A stretch of 6,118 nt of DNA from Bacteroidales bacterium (GTDB lineage: Bacteria > Bacteroidota > Bacteroidia > Bacteroidales > WCHB1-69), in assembly GCA_031273515.1 (NCBI GenBank), contig JAISRU010000253.1, positions 1 through 6,118 of the forward strand, read 5' to 3'. Of this stretch, positions 1 to 6,049 are shown in pieces; position 1 is the stretch's first letter, and every line of letters starts with the position of its first letter. The position numbers were made by a program, and so were the translations under genes. The notes under the pieces are model-generated. The model worked only from the letters and a program-made list of their open reading frames with translations, made no database searches and was not told where the DNA came from.

Positions 1-3000
1 TCATACGTATGAATAGGAGCAACGTATGCCGAATCAGTGATAGGACCGATTGTACGATTACTGCTTCCTCCCAACGTATCTCCAAAATTCCATATCAAAG
101 TTACAACATTTCCCAACGATTGATTCCTAAACTGTATTCTTCTTCCTCTTCCTCCTATTTCATTATCATCAGGACAAGGAAAGATGACGCCGTCTGCTGC
201 AAAGTCAGCCACAGGACCCGATATAGTAAGGCTATCTGTATATACGTCTTCACAACCGATAGGACCTCCGGGAGCATAAACAGACACCCTCATCGTTACC
301 CCGACTTTGTTAACGGGCGTCTGAAAATGATACGTATGATAGGCTTTGGGATATGCGCCTGAACCGTAGATGTTCGGAATCAAAGTAAACGTACTGTCAG
401 TGGTGCCGTCTCCCCAATCCCAGACAGTTTTTATTATTGTTGTGCCTGTAGCATATACACTATTAGGGTAAACCATCGATCGGTTTTCAAAGGATATTTC
501 GGACTGATTGCAAAACTCATTCTTTCCACCTCCTGCTTCGAAAGAAGCGTCAACCTCGGCTACCAATACCTGATTGCGATCATTATTTACATCTAATTCT
601 TGCTCAGCACAACCATATTCATTGGTAACCTGCAACCCCAAAGTGTAGAGACCTGCTCCGTTTACAACGTACAACGCAGCATTTTGCGTATATTGCGTAT
701 CTTTGTCCAATATCCATCTCCATTTTACAATTTTTGTTGTATCAAAGGGCCAACGTGTAGACGAATTATCCTGTACATACAGCGGATCGTTTGAATTAAA
801 ACAAAGCGTATCTTGATTCCTCCGCCTAAAAGAAACGGAATCAAGGCTGGTAAGATAACCGGGGTCACTTTTGGGATATACGGTAAAGTAGAGCGTATCG
901 TAGCGAACACAGGTAAAAGCACAGGTATCAATCAGCACTGCTCTGTATCTGTTCGGTTTAGAGAAATACATTTTACCCCCTGTCCCTTTACTGGGCATGG
1001 GCGTATAATTAGCGAATTCCGCCATCTTGTCAGGGGCAAACGAACCATTCTCTTTCATATAATCTTCTACATTGTTGGTATCTTGCGCATAATCGAATTT
1101 AAAACCCCATCCGAATAAGCCGACATTGCTATAGGTGGAATCGTAAAACACAATGCTGTCTCTCTCGCATACTGTTTCCTGATTTAGCGTAAAATTCATT
1201 TTTGCATAAGATATAAGTAGTTGTTTCTGCGCCATGTCTTCGCAATATCCGCAGAGATTAAAGTACTTCGGATCGCTACTACTGCTGTCATTGTATGTCA
1301 TGAGTGTAATCGTAAACATTCCGTCTAAGGCTTCTATTACGCTGTCCGAATACAGAAACTCCCATGCTCCCGCCGTAGTAGAATCTTTATGTAACCAGCC
1401 GCTGCTTGTTTGTTTGCTTGTATCTGCTGCATCTTTCGGATCCATAACATCTCCCGCAAACCATTTCATCCAGATTGCTCCTCCTGCGTCGTCAGGTACA
1501 AAGTTGACCGTTTCTATTCCGCAAAGTAAAGGAGGACTTCCGTCTGGTCGGTCTTTAGGTTCTTTTATGCTTGCAAGGGGCGGGCACATATAGCCTACTT
1601 CCAACTGTATAGGAAATTCCGAAGGACACCCGTTATGCGATGCCTGTAAAATAATTTCGTACGGTTTTCCCACAACTGTTGGTGTAATGGTTGTAGTATC
1701 GCCGGTTGCTACGGGATTACCACTTTCAGGATCAATCCACTGCCAGTCATCTGCATAAGCGCTGTCGCCGGGAACTAAATTATCGTAAGCATCCACACTG
1801 TCAAAAGCCATTACCCGTATATTGATTTCACTTTTGCAGTTTGTATCACTCTCAAAAGTAAATCCTACTCTGGGCGGATGTCCAACCTTGATCTGGTTTA
1901 CAAAAATATCAATTGAGCATCCTGCGGAATTGGTCAAGGTAAGATAGACGTCAAATTTTCCCGTATCCGGATAGGTATGATTAACAACATCATCAGTTGC
2001 GTTTCCAATGAGCACATCCGATTTATCTCCATTAAAATCAAACGACCAGAGATAAGAAACAATAGGATGGGAGGATTTTAACGAATCTAAAATATGCGTT
2101 ATTTCCACCGTATGCGGAGCGCATCCATCCGGAGGACTTGGCGGAGCTGGATCGCTTATCGCCGCAAGTGCACGCATTTCAAAAATATGCACATCCTGAT
2201 AAACGGTCTTCAAGAGGCATCCGTAAGGAGTTATGGCAGTCATGGCTACTCTGTAATCGCCATAATTGGCATAAGTACGCGTGATGTCGTGGCTGTTGAC
2301 GGTAGGACTTCCGTCGCCGAAATCCCATGTAGTTACCGCAAAACCAAAATCATCGGGCCATGGATACTGTGTTCCGTTTTGAAACCGAATGGAATGTGCA
2401 GGATCGCATTCATTTGTGTCGGTTATCGTTGCAACAGCGTCAATCTCTCTATAGACATGAATGGTAATAGAGGAATCTGTCAACTTACAGCCGCTTCCTA
2501 TATCGGTTATTTCAACAATGACCTTATGCGATCCGACATGAGATGAGTAAAACTTGGGCTGATAAGTTCTTCCCGAATAAGTGTTACCAATATCTGTAGT
2601 AGGTATCGACCATCTGTAATTATTACCGGTTACTCCGTCTATACGTATGGTATCCGGGACTTTACAAACAATTGTATCGTTACCGTTATTACTTATTGTA
2701 TAGTTGGGGTCCATTTTTACCACACGAATAAAATTTTTAATCTGTAAAGAATCGGAACATCCATACTGATTGGTGGCAGTAAGGGTAACATTATAAGTAC
2801 CGGGGTTGTATGTATGCGATGGATTGGCAGTGGTACTGGTATTACCGTCGCCAAAATCCCACAGATAGGTATTGTTCGTACCGCTTACTCCCGTATCGGT
2901 ATAGTTTATAAAATGCGGAGTTCCTGTCGGATTGCCTGAACTGTAACAGAAATTCTGTATATCCGTATGGAATTTCACAACAGGTTTGCGGCGAACATGA

Positions 3001-3608
3001 ATAAAATGTAATGAATCAATTCTGCCTGAACACCCACTTGTATCCTGAACCGTTAAACGAATATCAAATGAGGTCGGCACATTGGCTGCATTGGGATAGG
3101 ATTTGGTCGGATTTCGTATATTGCTTGATCCTCCATCTCCAAATTCCCACATATAACCCTGAATTGCATTCGCATTGGCAGGAGAGATTAAAGAACAGTT
3201 AAACGTTATATTCACTCCCGGACAAACAGAATCGGCTGTGCTTTTTGTGATTGCAAAAACAGGCGCAGGATAGATTACGGCGGCATGATTGGCAGTAATC
3301 ACCGTTCCGTTGTTATACACAACCCGCATTACAACCGTATAAGTTCCTGCGGCAGAATAGGCATGAACCATATTCCCATTTCCCTGATTGACATGATCGG
3401 CAATTTGTATAGTTCCATCTCCAAAATTCCATTCTACCGTATCGGCTGTATTGAGAGCGCCGATTGTAGCTACAAAATCAACCATAACCGAATTTCCTGC
3501 CGAGGCACAACGTCCGGAACTGTACTGAATACTGAAATCTGCGGTTTGCGCTGCTCCATATCCTGTTATCAGGAATAACAATGTACTGATTAATAAAAAC
3601 TTTCGCAT
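1..3608 (-). CDS. Giant secreted multi-PKD-domain surface protein, C-terminus cut off by window edge
   Basis: The reading frame runs without a stop from ATG at 3608-3606 to the left edge (1202 codons plus 2 nt), so the 3' end lies outside the window. Residues 1-20 form a signal peptide: basic MRK, a hydrophobic core, and likely cleavage after GAA before Q21. PKD modules follow, marked by W-x-F-G-D-G or close variants: W60, W154, W250 and W428 (canonical); W521 (WSFDFNGD); W1063 (WDWGDG); W1173 (WNFGDT). Degenerate modules occur near W333, W622/W624 and W963/W965. Many modules end in Gly-Cys and start near another Cys, suggesting a disulfide per module. About residues 670-930 lack a recognisable PKD signature. 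By family knowledge, such proteins are exported by Sec, often leave the cell by type IX secretion, and act in adhesion or gliding; the C-terminal sorting domain that would prove this is not visible. The start is supported by the signal peptide and by AT-rich upstream DNA without a Shine-Dalgarno site, as is usual in Bacteroidota. Confidence 0.93.
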   Translation of the reverse strand, partial: MRKFLLISTLLFLITGYGAAQTADFSIQYSSGRCASAGNSVMVDFVATIGALNTADTVEWNFGDGTIQIADHVNQGNGNMVHAYSAAGTYTVVMRVVYNNGTVITANHAAVIYPAPVFAITKSTADSVCPGVNITFNCSLISPANANAIQGYMWEFGDGGSSNIRNPTKSYPNAANVPTSFDIRLTVQDTSGCSGRIDSLHFIHVRRKPVVKFHTDIQNFCYSSGNPTGTPHFINYTDTGVSGTNNTYLWDFGDGNTSTTANPSHTYNPGTYNVTLTATNQYGCSDSLQIKNFIRVVKMDPNYTISNNGNDTIVCKVPDTIRIDGVTGNNYRWSIPTTDIGNTYSGRTYQPKFYSSHVGSHKVIVEITDIGSGCKLTDSSITIHVYREIDAVATITDTNECDPAHSIRFQNGTQYPWPDDFGFAVTTWDFGDGSPTVNSHDITRTYANYGDYRVAMTAITPYGCLLKTVYQDVHIFEMRALAAISDPAPPSPPDGCAPHTVEITHILDSLKSSHPIVSYLWSFDFNGDKSDVLIGNATDDVVNHTYPDTGKFDVYLTLTNSAGCSIDIFVNQIKVGHPPRVGFTFESDTNCKSEINIRVMAFDSVDAYDNLVPGDSAYADDWQWIDPESGNPVATGDTTTITPTVVGKPYEIILQASHNGCPSEFPIQLEVGYMCPPLASIKEPKDRPDGSPPLLCGIETVNFVPDDAGGAIWMKWFAGDVMDPKDAADTSKQTSSGWLHKDSTTAGAWEFLYSDSVIEALDGMFTITLMTYNDSSSSDPKYFNLCGYCEDMAQKQLLISYAKMNFTLNQETVCERDSIVFYDSTYSNVGLFGWGFKFDYAQDTNNVEDYMKENGSFAPDKMAEFANYTPMPSKGTGGKMYFSKPNRYRAVLIDTCAFTCVRYDTLYFTVYPKSDPGYLTSLDSVSFRRRNQDTLCFNSNDPLYVQDNSSTRWPFDTTKIVKWRWILDKDTQYTQNAALYVVNGAGLYTLGLQVTNEYGCAEQELDVNNDRNQVLVAEVDASFEAGGGKNEFCNQSEISFENRSMVYPNSVYATGTTIIKTVWDWGDGTTDSTFTLIPNIYGSGAYPKAYHTYHFQTPVNKVGVTMRVSVYAPGGPIGCEDVYTDSLTISGPVADFAADGVIFPCPDDNEIGGRGRRIQFRNQSLGNVVTLIWNFGDTLGGSSNRTIGPITDSAYVAPIHTY

Positions 3609-3653
3609 GATAATATATTTTTAAATTAATAAACTTTATTTCCTTAATATTTA

Positions 3654-3736
3654 GATAGACGACAGAAGTCGCAAAAAAGTTGCATGGGCATCTATTTTTT
3701 TTGCCTCTCCTTTGTTTTGCTTTCTCCGTCGTTTCC
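3654..3736. repeat. Palindromic repeat unit, copy 1
   Basis: This unit contains hairpin CGAC-AGAA-GTCG (3660-3671), hairpin GCAA/TTGC (3671-3674 with 3680-3683), and an outer pairing ATAGACG (3655-3661) with CATCTAT (3689-3695). The outer pairing has a single C/A mismatch on the plus strand, which becomes a G-U pair in minus-strand RNA. Its right end, CCGTCGTTTCC (3726-3736), is only a weak inverted match to its left end; the shared core is ACGAC/GTCGT. Confidence 0.65.
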
Positions 3737-3750
3737 CTGAGCTTTTACTC

Positions 3751-3836
3751 GGATAGACGGCAGAAGTCGCAAAAAAGTTGCATGGGCGTCTATTTTTTTT
3801 GCCTCTCCTTTGTTTTGCTTCCCACCATCGTCTACC
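3751..3836. repeat. Palindromic repeat unit, copy 2
   Basis: The left end GGATAGACGGC (3751-3761) and right end CATCGTCTACC (3826-3836) are inverted matches with a one-base gap. Inside, ATAGACG (3753-3759) pairs perfectly with CGTCTAT (3787-3793), and a run of eight T follows (3793-3800). The small hairpin reads CGGC-AGAA-GTCG (3758-3769), with one G-U pair in plus-strand RNA. The core GCAA/TTGC hairpin is at 3769-3781. Confidence 0.7.
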
Positions 3837-3849
3837 TGAACGTTTATTC

Positions 3850-3923
3850 GGATAGACGACAAATGTCGCAAAAAAGTTGCATGGCTTGTTTCTTTTTTGT
3901 AATTCTTCGTCTGTCGTCCATCC
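3850..3923. repeat. Palindromic repeat unit, copy 3 (diverged, best-preserved ends)
   Basis: The ends GGATAGACGACA (3850-3861) and TGTCGTCCATCC (3912-3923) are a 12-bp inverted pair with one mismatch, which is a G-U pair in minus-strand RNA. The small hairpin is lengthened to CGACA-AA-TGTCG (3857-3868). The middle differs from copies 1 and 2: it lacks the internal CGTCTAT and the GCCTCTCC block. Confidence 0.7.
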
Positions 3924-3949
3924 AAAAACAGGCTCTTTTAAATTGTCTG

Positions 3950-3957
3950 CAAAGATA
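3950..3957 (-). promoter_or_regulatory. Bacteroidota -7 box (TATCTTTG) facing the PKD gene
   Basis: On the minus strand this reads TATCTTTG followed by CAG, an exact match to the TAnnTTTG -7 consensus of the Bacteroidota primary sigma factor. A clear TTG-type -33 element is not visible: the expected position falls inside the left end of element A (3966-3985). Expected start of transcription is near 3943, upstream of the tandem repeat array and the PKD protein gene. Confidence 0.55.
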
Positions 3958-3965
3958 TAAAAAAT

Positions 3966-4235
3966 AATTGAGAATTGCCTGCGGGTAATTATTTTTAGCA
4001 CACAGATGACACTGATGTAACAGATGAACACAGATTTTTTTATTACACAGAGTTTTTTTCCTGTGTTCTCTGTGTCCTTTGTGTAACCTTTTTTATCTTC
4101 CGAATGGCAAAATCATGTAAATCCTGATTCAGACAAAAGCTACGCAATGACGACGTGGTTTAATCCCCTCCTGTGTCCTGTGTGGATGGGCAGGGGCGCT
4201 TTCCTCGTCCGCAGACAATAGGCTAATTCTCAATT
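3966..4235. mobile_element. Element A: non-coding MITE-like repeat region between the divergent genes
   Basis: The left end AATTGAGAATTGCCTGCGGG (3966-3985) is mirrored at the right by CCGCAG (4209-4214) and AATTCTCAATT (4225-4235), with about 8 extra bases between the two blocks. The interior holds no plausible gene. It contains CACAGATGA-type repeats (about 4000-4036), an ACACAGAG/CTCTGTGT hairpin, and ATGTAAATCCTGATTCAGAC (4117-4136), which resembles degenerate dispersed repeats I recall from Bacteroidota and other genomes. The A-runs on both flanks could hide a target duplication but are too low in complexity to count. No transposase is present, so mobility would depend on factors elsewhere. 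It could instead be a dispersed promoter-associated repeat. Confidence 0.5.
4043..4086. repeat. CTCTGTGT inverted repeat inside element A
   Basis: ACACAGAG (4045-4052) is a perfect 8-bp inverted match to CTCTGTGT (4068-4075), with a 15-nt T-rich loop. TTACACA (4043-4049) can alternatively pair with TGTGTAA (4080-4086). Element B carries a related stretch near 5930-5960 (CTCTGTG, then TATAACTTTTTTCCTC), which links the two elements. It may be a low-complexity relic and not a functional hairpin. Confidence 0.5.
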
Positions 4236-4243
4236 AAAAAGTG

Positions 4244-4251
4244 TACCTTTG
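4244..4251 (+). promoter_or_regulatory. Bacteroidota -7 box (TACCTTTG) for the antiporter gene
   Basis: TACCTTTG followed by CAG matches the TAnnTTTG consensus. The end of element A (AATT ending at 4235) lies 8 bp upstream. Predicted transcription start is near 4258, giving a leader of about 113 nt before the antiporter ATG at 4371. No good TTG -33 element is visible. Confidence 0.5.
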
Positions 4252-4319
4252 CAGCAAACCGATAAAAAAACTGCCCGCAAGCAAGATATAAAGTTATTTT
4301 TGTCCGTAAATATGTTTTG

Positions 4320-4361
4320 ATGAATGAGATTGATAATTGTTGTTATAAAAATCACAGATAG
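4320..4361 (+). other. Possible 13-codon upstream ORF in the antiporter leader
   Basis: ATG at 4320 opens a 13-codon frame (MNEIDNCCYKNHR) that ends in TAG at 4359-4361, 9 nt before the antiporter ATG and in the same frame. The stop shows that the antiporter cannot start further upstream in this frame. A leader-peptide role is speculative; a frame of this length is expected by chance. Confidence 0.12.
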
Positions 4362-4370
4362 ATTGTTTGT

Positions 4371-5840
4371 ATGACCGTTGCCTTTGAAAATGTACTTTTA
4401 ATACTTTCCATTTTATTGTTTGTTTCTCTTGTCGGAGGAAAAACATCCTATCGATTTGGAGTCCCTGTGCTGATTTTCTTTTTGGCAGTAGGAATGTTAG
4501 CTGGTTCGGAAGGCGTCGGAGGAATTGAGTTCAATAATCCTAATGTGGCGCAATCTCTGGGGATTGTAGCTTTAAATTTCATTTTGTTTTCGGGAGGATT
4601 GGATACAAACTGGCAATATATCAAACCTGTCCTGTGGCAAGGAATTGCTTTATCTACGCTTGGCGTCCTGATTACAGCGGTTTTAGTAGGCGTATTTGTC
4701 TGGCTGCTGACCGATTTTTCTATTTACGAAGGATTATTGTTAGGCTCGATTGTGTCTTCGACCGATTCTGCCGCCGTATTTTCTATTTTACGTTCCAAGA
4801 ACCTGTCTTTAAAAGGTTATTTGCGACCCGTGCTGGAATTGGAAAGCGGAAGCAACGACCCCATGGCATACGTATTAACCATTACATTTTTAACCCTCAT
4901 CACCACGCCCGAAATGAACTCCTTAGGAGCAATTGCTCTTTTTGCTCAACAAATCGGGATTGGTCTCATTGCCGGATTTCTAATGGGTTGGGTAGGGAAA
5001 AAAGTAATCAACAACATACATCTCGACTACGAAGGCATGTATCCCGTACTGATGATTGGACTTATGTTCTTTACGTTTTCGTTTACCGACTTTATCGGCG
5101 GAAACGGATTTTTAGCCATTTATCTTGCAGCAGTATATCTTGGCAATCAGGATATAATACACAAAGAACAAATCATTAAATGGTTCGACGGATTCGCATG
5201 GCTGATGCAGATTTTATTATTTGTTACCTTAGGACTGTTGGTCTTTCCTTCTCATTTACTTACCATAACAGGCATTGGCTTATTGGTTTCTTTGTTTCTG
5301 ATGTTAGTTGCGCGTCCAATAAGCGTTTTTATCGGTATTTCTTTTGTCAAGATGCCTTTGCGTTACCGCTGGTTTATTTCATGGGTTGGTCTGCGGGGAG
5401 CAGTGCCGATTGTCTTTGCTACCTATCCCCTGATTGCAGGATTGGAAATTGCCGAAACAATCTTCAATGTTGTGTTTTTTGTTTCCTTGACTTCCTTGTT
5501 TTTACAGGGAACAACACTCTCCCGCTTTGCAAAATGGATGGGATTGCTCGAAAAAGATATTCCCAATACCGATCTGCCGTTAACCATTCCGGCGAAAGAT
5601 AACATCCGTTCCAAATTGACTGAAATTGTTCTTAATCAGGATAGTTTCGCTATCAACAGAAGAATAGTCGATTTAGATATCCCTAAAGATATTCTCATCG
5701 CAATGATCCACCGAAACGATGAATACATTATCCCTAACGGATCAACCGTATTGGAAGAAGGAGACAAATTATTCTTGGTTTCAGGCGACCAAAAAGCTAT
5801 CTACCGAGCCTTCTACGACGAAGATAACGAAGACGAGTAA
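4371..5840 (+). CDS. nhaP2: Monovalent cation (K+ or Na+)/proton antiporter, NhaP2/CvrA-type, with RCK_C domain
   Basis: This is a complete 489-residue inner-membrane transporter. Residues 1-390 hold about 12 or 13 hydrophobic segments of the CPA1 antiporter fold. Family signatures are visible: FSGGLD (73-78), the Thr-Asp motif in SSTDSAAV (T131-D132), the Asn-Asp motif in ESGSNDP (N162-D163), and GLRGAVPI (340-347) with conserved R342. In this superfamily the TD and ND motifs form the ion site, and the acidic residue of ND exchanges cation for proton. Residues about 410-482 look like a cytoplasmic RCK_C/TrkA_C domain (DLDIPKD, then LEEGDKLFLVSGD), which usually gates activity by ligand binding. 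An acidic tail ends the protein. E. coli CvrA, as I recall, is nearer 580 residues with a further C-terminal domain; this protein stops after RCK_C. The ATG is the first in-frame start after the TAG at 4359. Likely roles are K+ efflux, osmotic balance or pH balance; the cation preference cannot be read from sequence. Confidence 0.95.
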   Translation: MTVAFENVLLILSILLFVSLVGGKTSYRFGVPVLIFFLAVGMLAGSEGVGGIEFNNPNVAQSLGIVALNFILFSGGLDTNWQYIKPVLWQGIALSTLGVLITAVLVGVFVWLLTDFSIYEGLLLGSIVSSTDSAAVFSILRSKNLSLKGYLRPVLELESGSNDPMAYVLTITFLTLITTPEMNSLGAIALFAQQIGIGLIAGFLMGWVGKKVINNIHLDYEGMYPVLMIGLMFFTFSFTDFIGGNGFLAIYLAAVYLGNQDIIHKEQIIKWFDGFAWLMQILLFVTLGLLVFPSHLLTITGIGLLVSLFLMLVARPISVFIGISFVKMPLRYRWFISWVGLRGAVPIVFATYPLIAGLEIAETIFNVVFFVSLTSLFLQGTTLSRFAKWMGLLEKDIPNTDLPLTIPAKDNIRSKLTEIVLNQDSFAINRRIVDLDIPKDILIAMIHRNDEYIIPNGSTVLEEGDKLFLVSGDQKAIYRAFYDEDNEDE

Positions 5841-5893
5841 TAAGAATTGAAAATTGAAAATTACCTGCGGACGCTTTTTCCTCACCCCTGCCC

Positions 5894-5910
5894 CTTTCCA
5901 AAATGGAGAG
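5894..5910. repeat. Small CTTTCCA/TGGAGAG hairpin inside element B
   Basis: CTTTCCA (5894-5900) pairs with TGGAGAG (5904-5910) over 7 bp with one G-U and a 3-nt loop. The surrounding CCTCACCCCTGCCCC (5880-5894) together with GAGAGAGGAG resembles a dispersed 'CTCCAAAAGGAG' palindrome that I recall as frequent in Bacteroidota intergenic DNA. It is not followed by a T-run on either strand, so it does not look like an intrinsic terminator. Confidence 0.45.
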
Positions 5911-5979
5911 AGGAGAAAAAAACAAAGAAAACTCTGTGCTTTCTCTGTATAACTTTTTTCCTCACCCGCAGGCAATTCT

Positions 5980-6005
5980 CAATTTTCAATTTTCAATTTT
6001 CAATT
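5980..6005 (+). repeat. CAATTTT heptanucleotide tandem repeat (3.7 copies)
   Basis: C residues at 5980, 5987, 5994 and 6001 mark a perfect 7-bp period (CAATTTT three times, then CAATT). The run forms the tip of element B and lies directly upstream of the TATCTTTG box at 6015. Short perfect tandem repeats of this kind can change copy number by slippage, which here would alter the distance from the promoter to any site upstream of the repeat. Confidence 0.8.
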
Positions 6006-6014
6006 AATTTTGAC

Positions 6015-6022
6015 TATCTTTG
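6015..6022 (+). promoter_or_regulatory. Bacteroidota -7 box (TATCTTTG) for the right-edge gene
   Basis: TATCTTTG followed by CG matches the TAnnTTTG consensus and lies 28 bp before the ATG at 6050, predicting a leader of about 20 nt. The end of element B is 9 bp upstream. A TTG -33 element at the usual spacing is not visible, because that position falls in the CAATTTT repeat. Confidence 0.55.
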
Positions 6023-6049
6023 CGTTTTTTTAATAAATCTACAGAGATC

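Larger units (their letters stand above)
3654..3923. repeat. Three tandem copies of a palindromic repeat (period 98-99 bp)
   Basis: Three copies begin with GATAGACG at 3654, 3752 and 3851, so the spacing is 98 and then 99 bp. Each copy carries the conserved core TCGCAAAAAAGTTGCATGG; copies 1 and 2 also share a T8 run followed by GCCTCTCCTTTGTTTTGCTT. Copy 3 diverges after the core. Each copy tends to end in an inverted version of its start (GTCGTCTATCC-like). The 98-bp step shifts the reading frame between copies 1 and 2 and the encoded peptides diverge, so the conservation is at nucleic acid level and not protein level. The array lies between the PKD gene and its likely promoter. The family is not one I can name. 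Confidence 0.85.
3609..3949 (-). other. Predicted long 5' leader of the PKD protein gene
   Basis: If the minus-strand TATCTTTG box at 3957-3950 is the promoter, transcription would start near 3943 and leave an untranslated leader of about 335 nt before the ATG at 3608. Nearly all of this leader is the three-copy palindromic repeat array. The last 45 nt before the start codon are very A/T-rich and probably unstructured, which suits ribosome access in a phylum that does not rely on Shine-Dalgarno pairing. The leader is an inference from the promoter box; no closer convincing -7 box was seen between the array and the ATG. Confidence 0.45.
5845..6005. mobile_element. Element B: short MITE-like element with 26-bp inverted ends
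   Basis: The 26-bp ends at 5845-5870 and 5966-5991 are inverted copies with 24 of 26 positions matching; both contain AATTGA-rich heptads next to CCTGCGG. The right end continues in further CAATTTT heptads to 6005. The element starts 4 bp after the antiporter stop codon and ends 9 bp before the -7 box of the next gene. Inside are a small hairpin (5894-5910) and a CTCTGTG-rich stretch related to element A. There is no coding potential and no transposase. Folded as RNA, the ends would form a long stem that could also serve as the antiporter's 3' end. I infer a non-autonomous repeat; the family is not recognised. Confidence 0.6.

Noticed and set aside
9..3578. Several plus-strand open frames of 63-150 codons within 1-3578
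   Set aside because: All lie antisense to the continuous 1202-codon PKD frame, which has a signal peptide and repeated WxFGDG motifs. They lack recognisable domains.
3753..3800. Rho-independent terminator on the plus strand (stem ATAGACG/CGTCTAT followed by T8)
   Set aside because: The shape fits, but no plus-strand gene lies upstream and the same T-run is part of each conserved repeat unit. It is better explained as repeat structure.
3654..3923. Integron attC sites or a CRISPR array
   Set aside because: The units have a similar length to attC, but GTTGCAT does not fit the GTTRRRY core and there are no cassette genes. For CRISPR, the repeats are too long and too few, with similar rather than unique spacers.
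3680..3967. Plus-strand 95-codon open frame across the array
   Set aside because: The copies are read in different frames, giving unrelated peptides (HLFFLPLLCF versus VYFFCLSFVL), so it is not a coding repeat.
3651..4031. Minus-strand open frames of 126 and 77 codons across the tandem repeat array
   Set aside because: They translate the repeat in different frames: the 98-bp step breaks frame between copies, and the peptides diverge after it. They are lysine/arginine-rich low-complexity products, and conservation is at DNA level. The longer one also runs across the element A boundary and the promoter box.
3966..5984. Composite transposon carrying the antiporter
   Set aside because: There is no transposase or integrase, and the ends belong to two separate short elements. 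The antiporter looks like an ordinary core gene with its own promoter.
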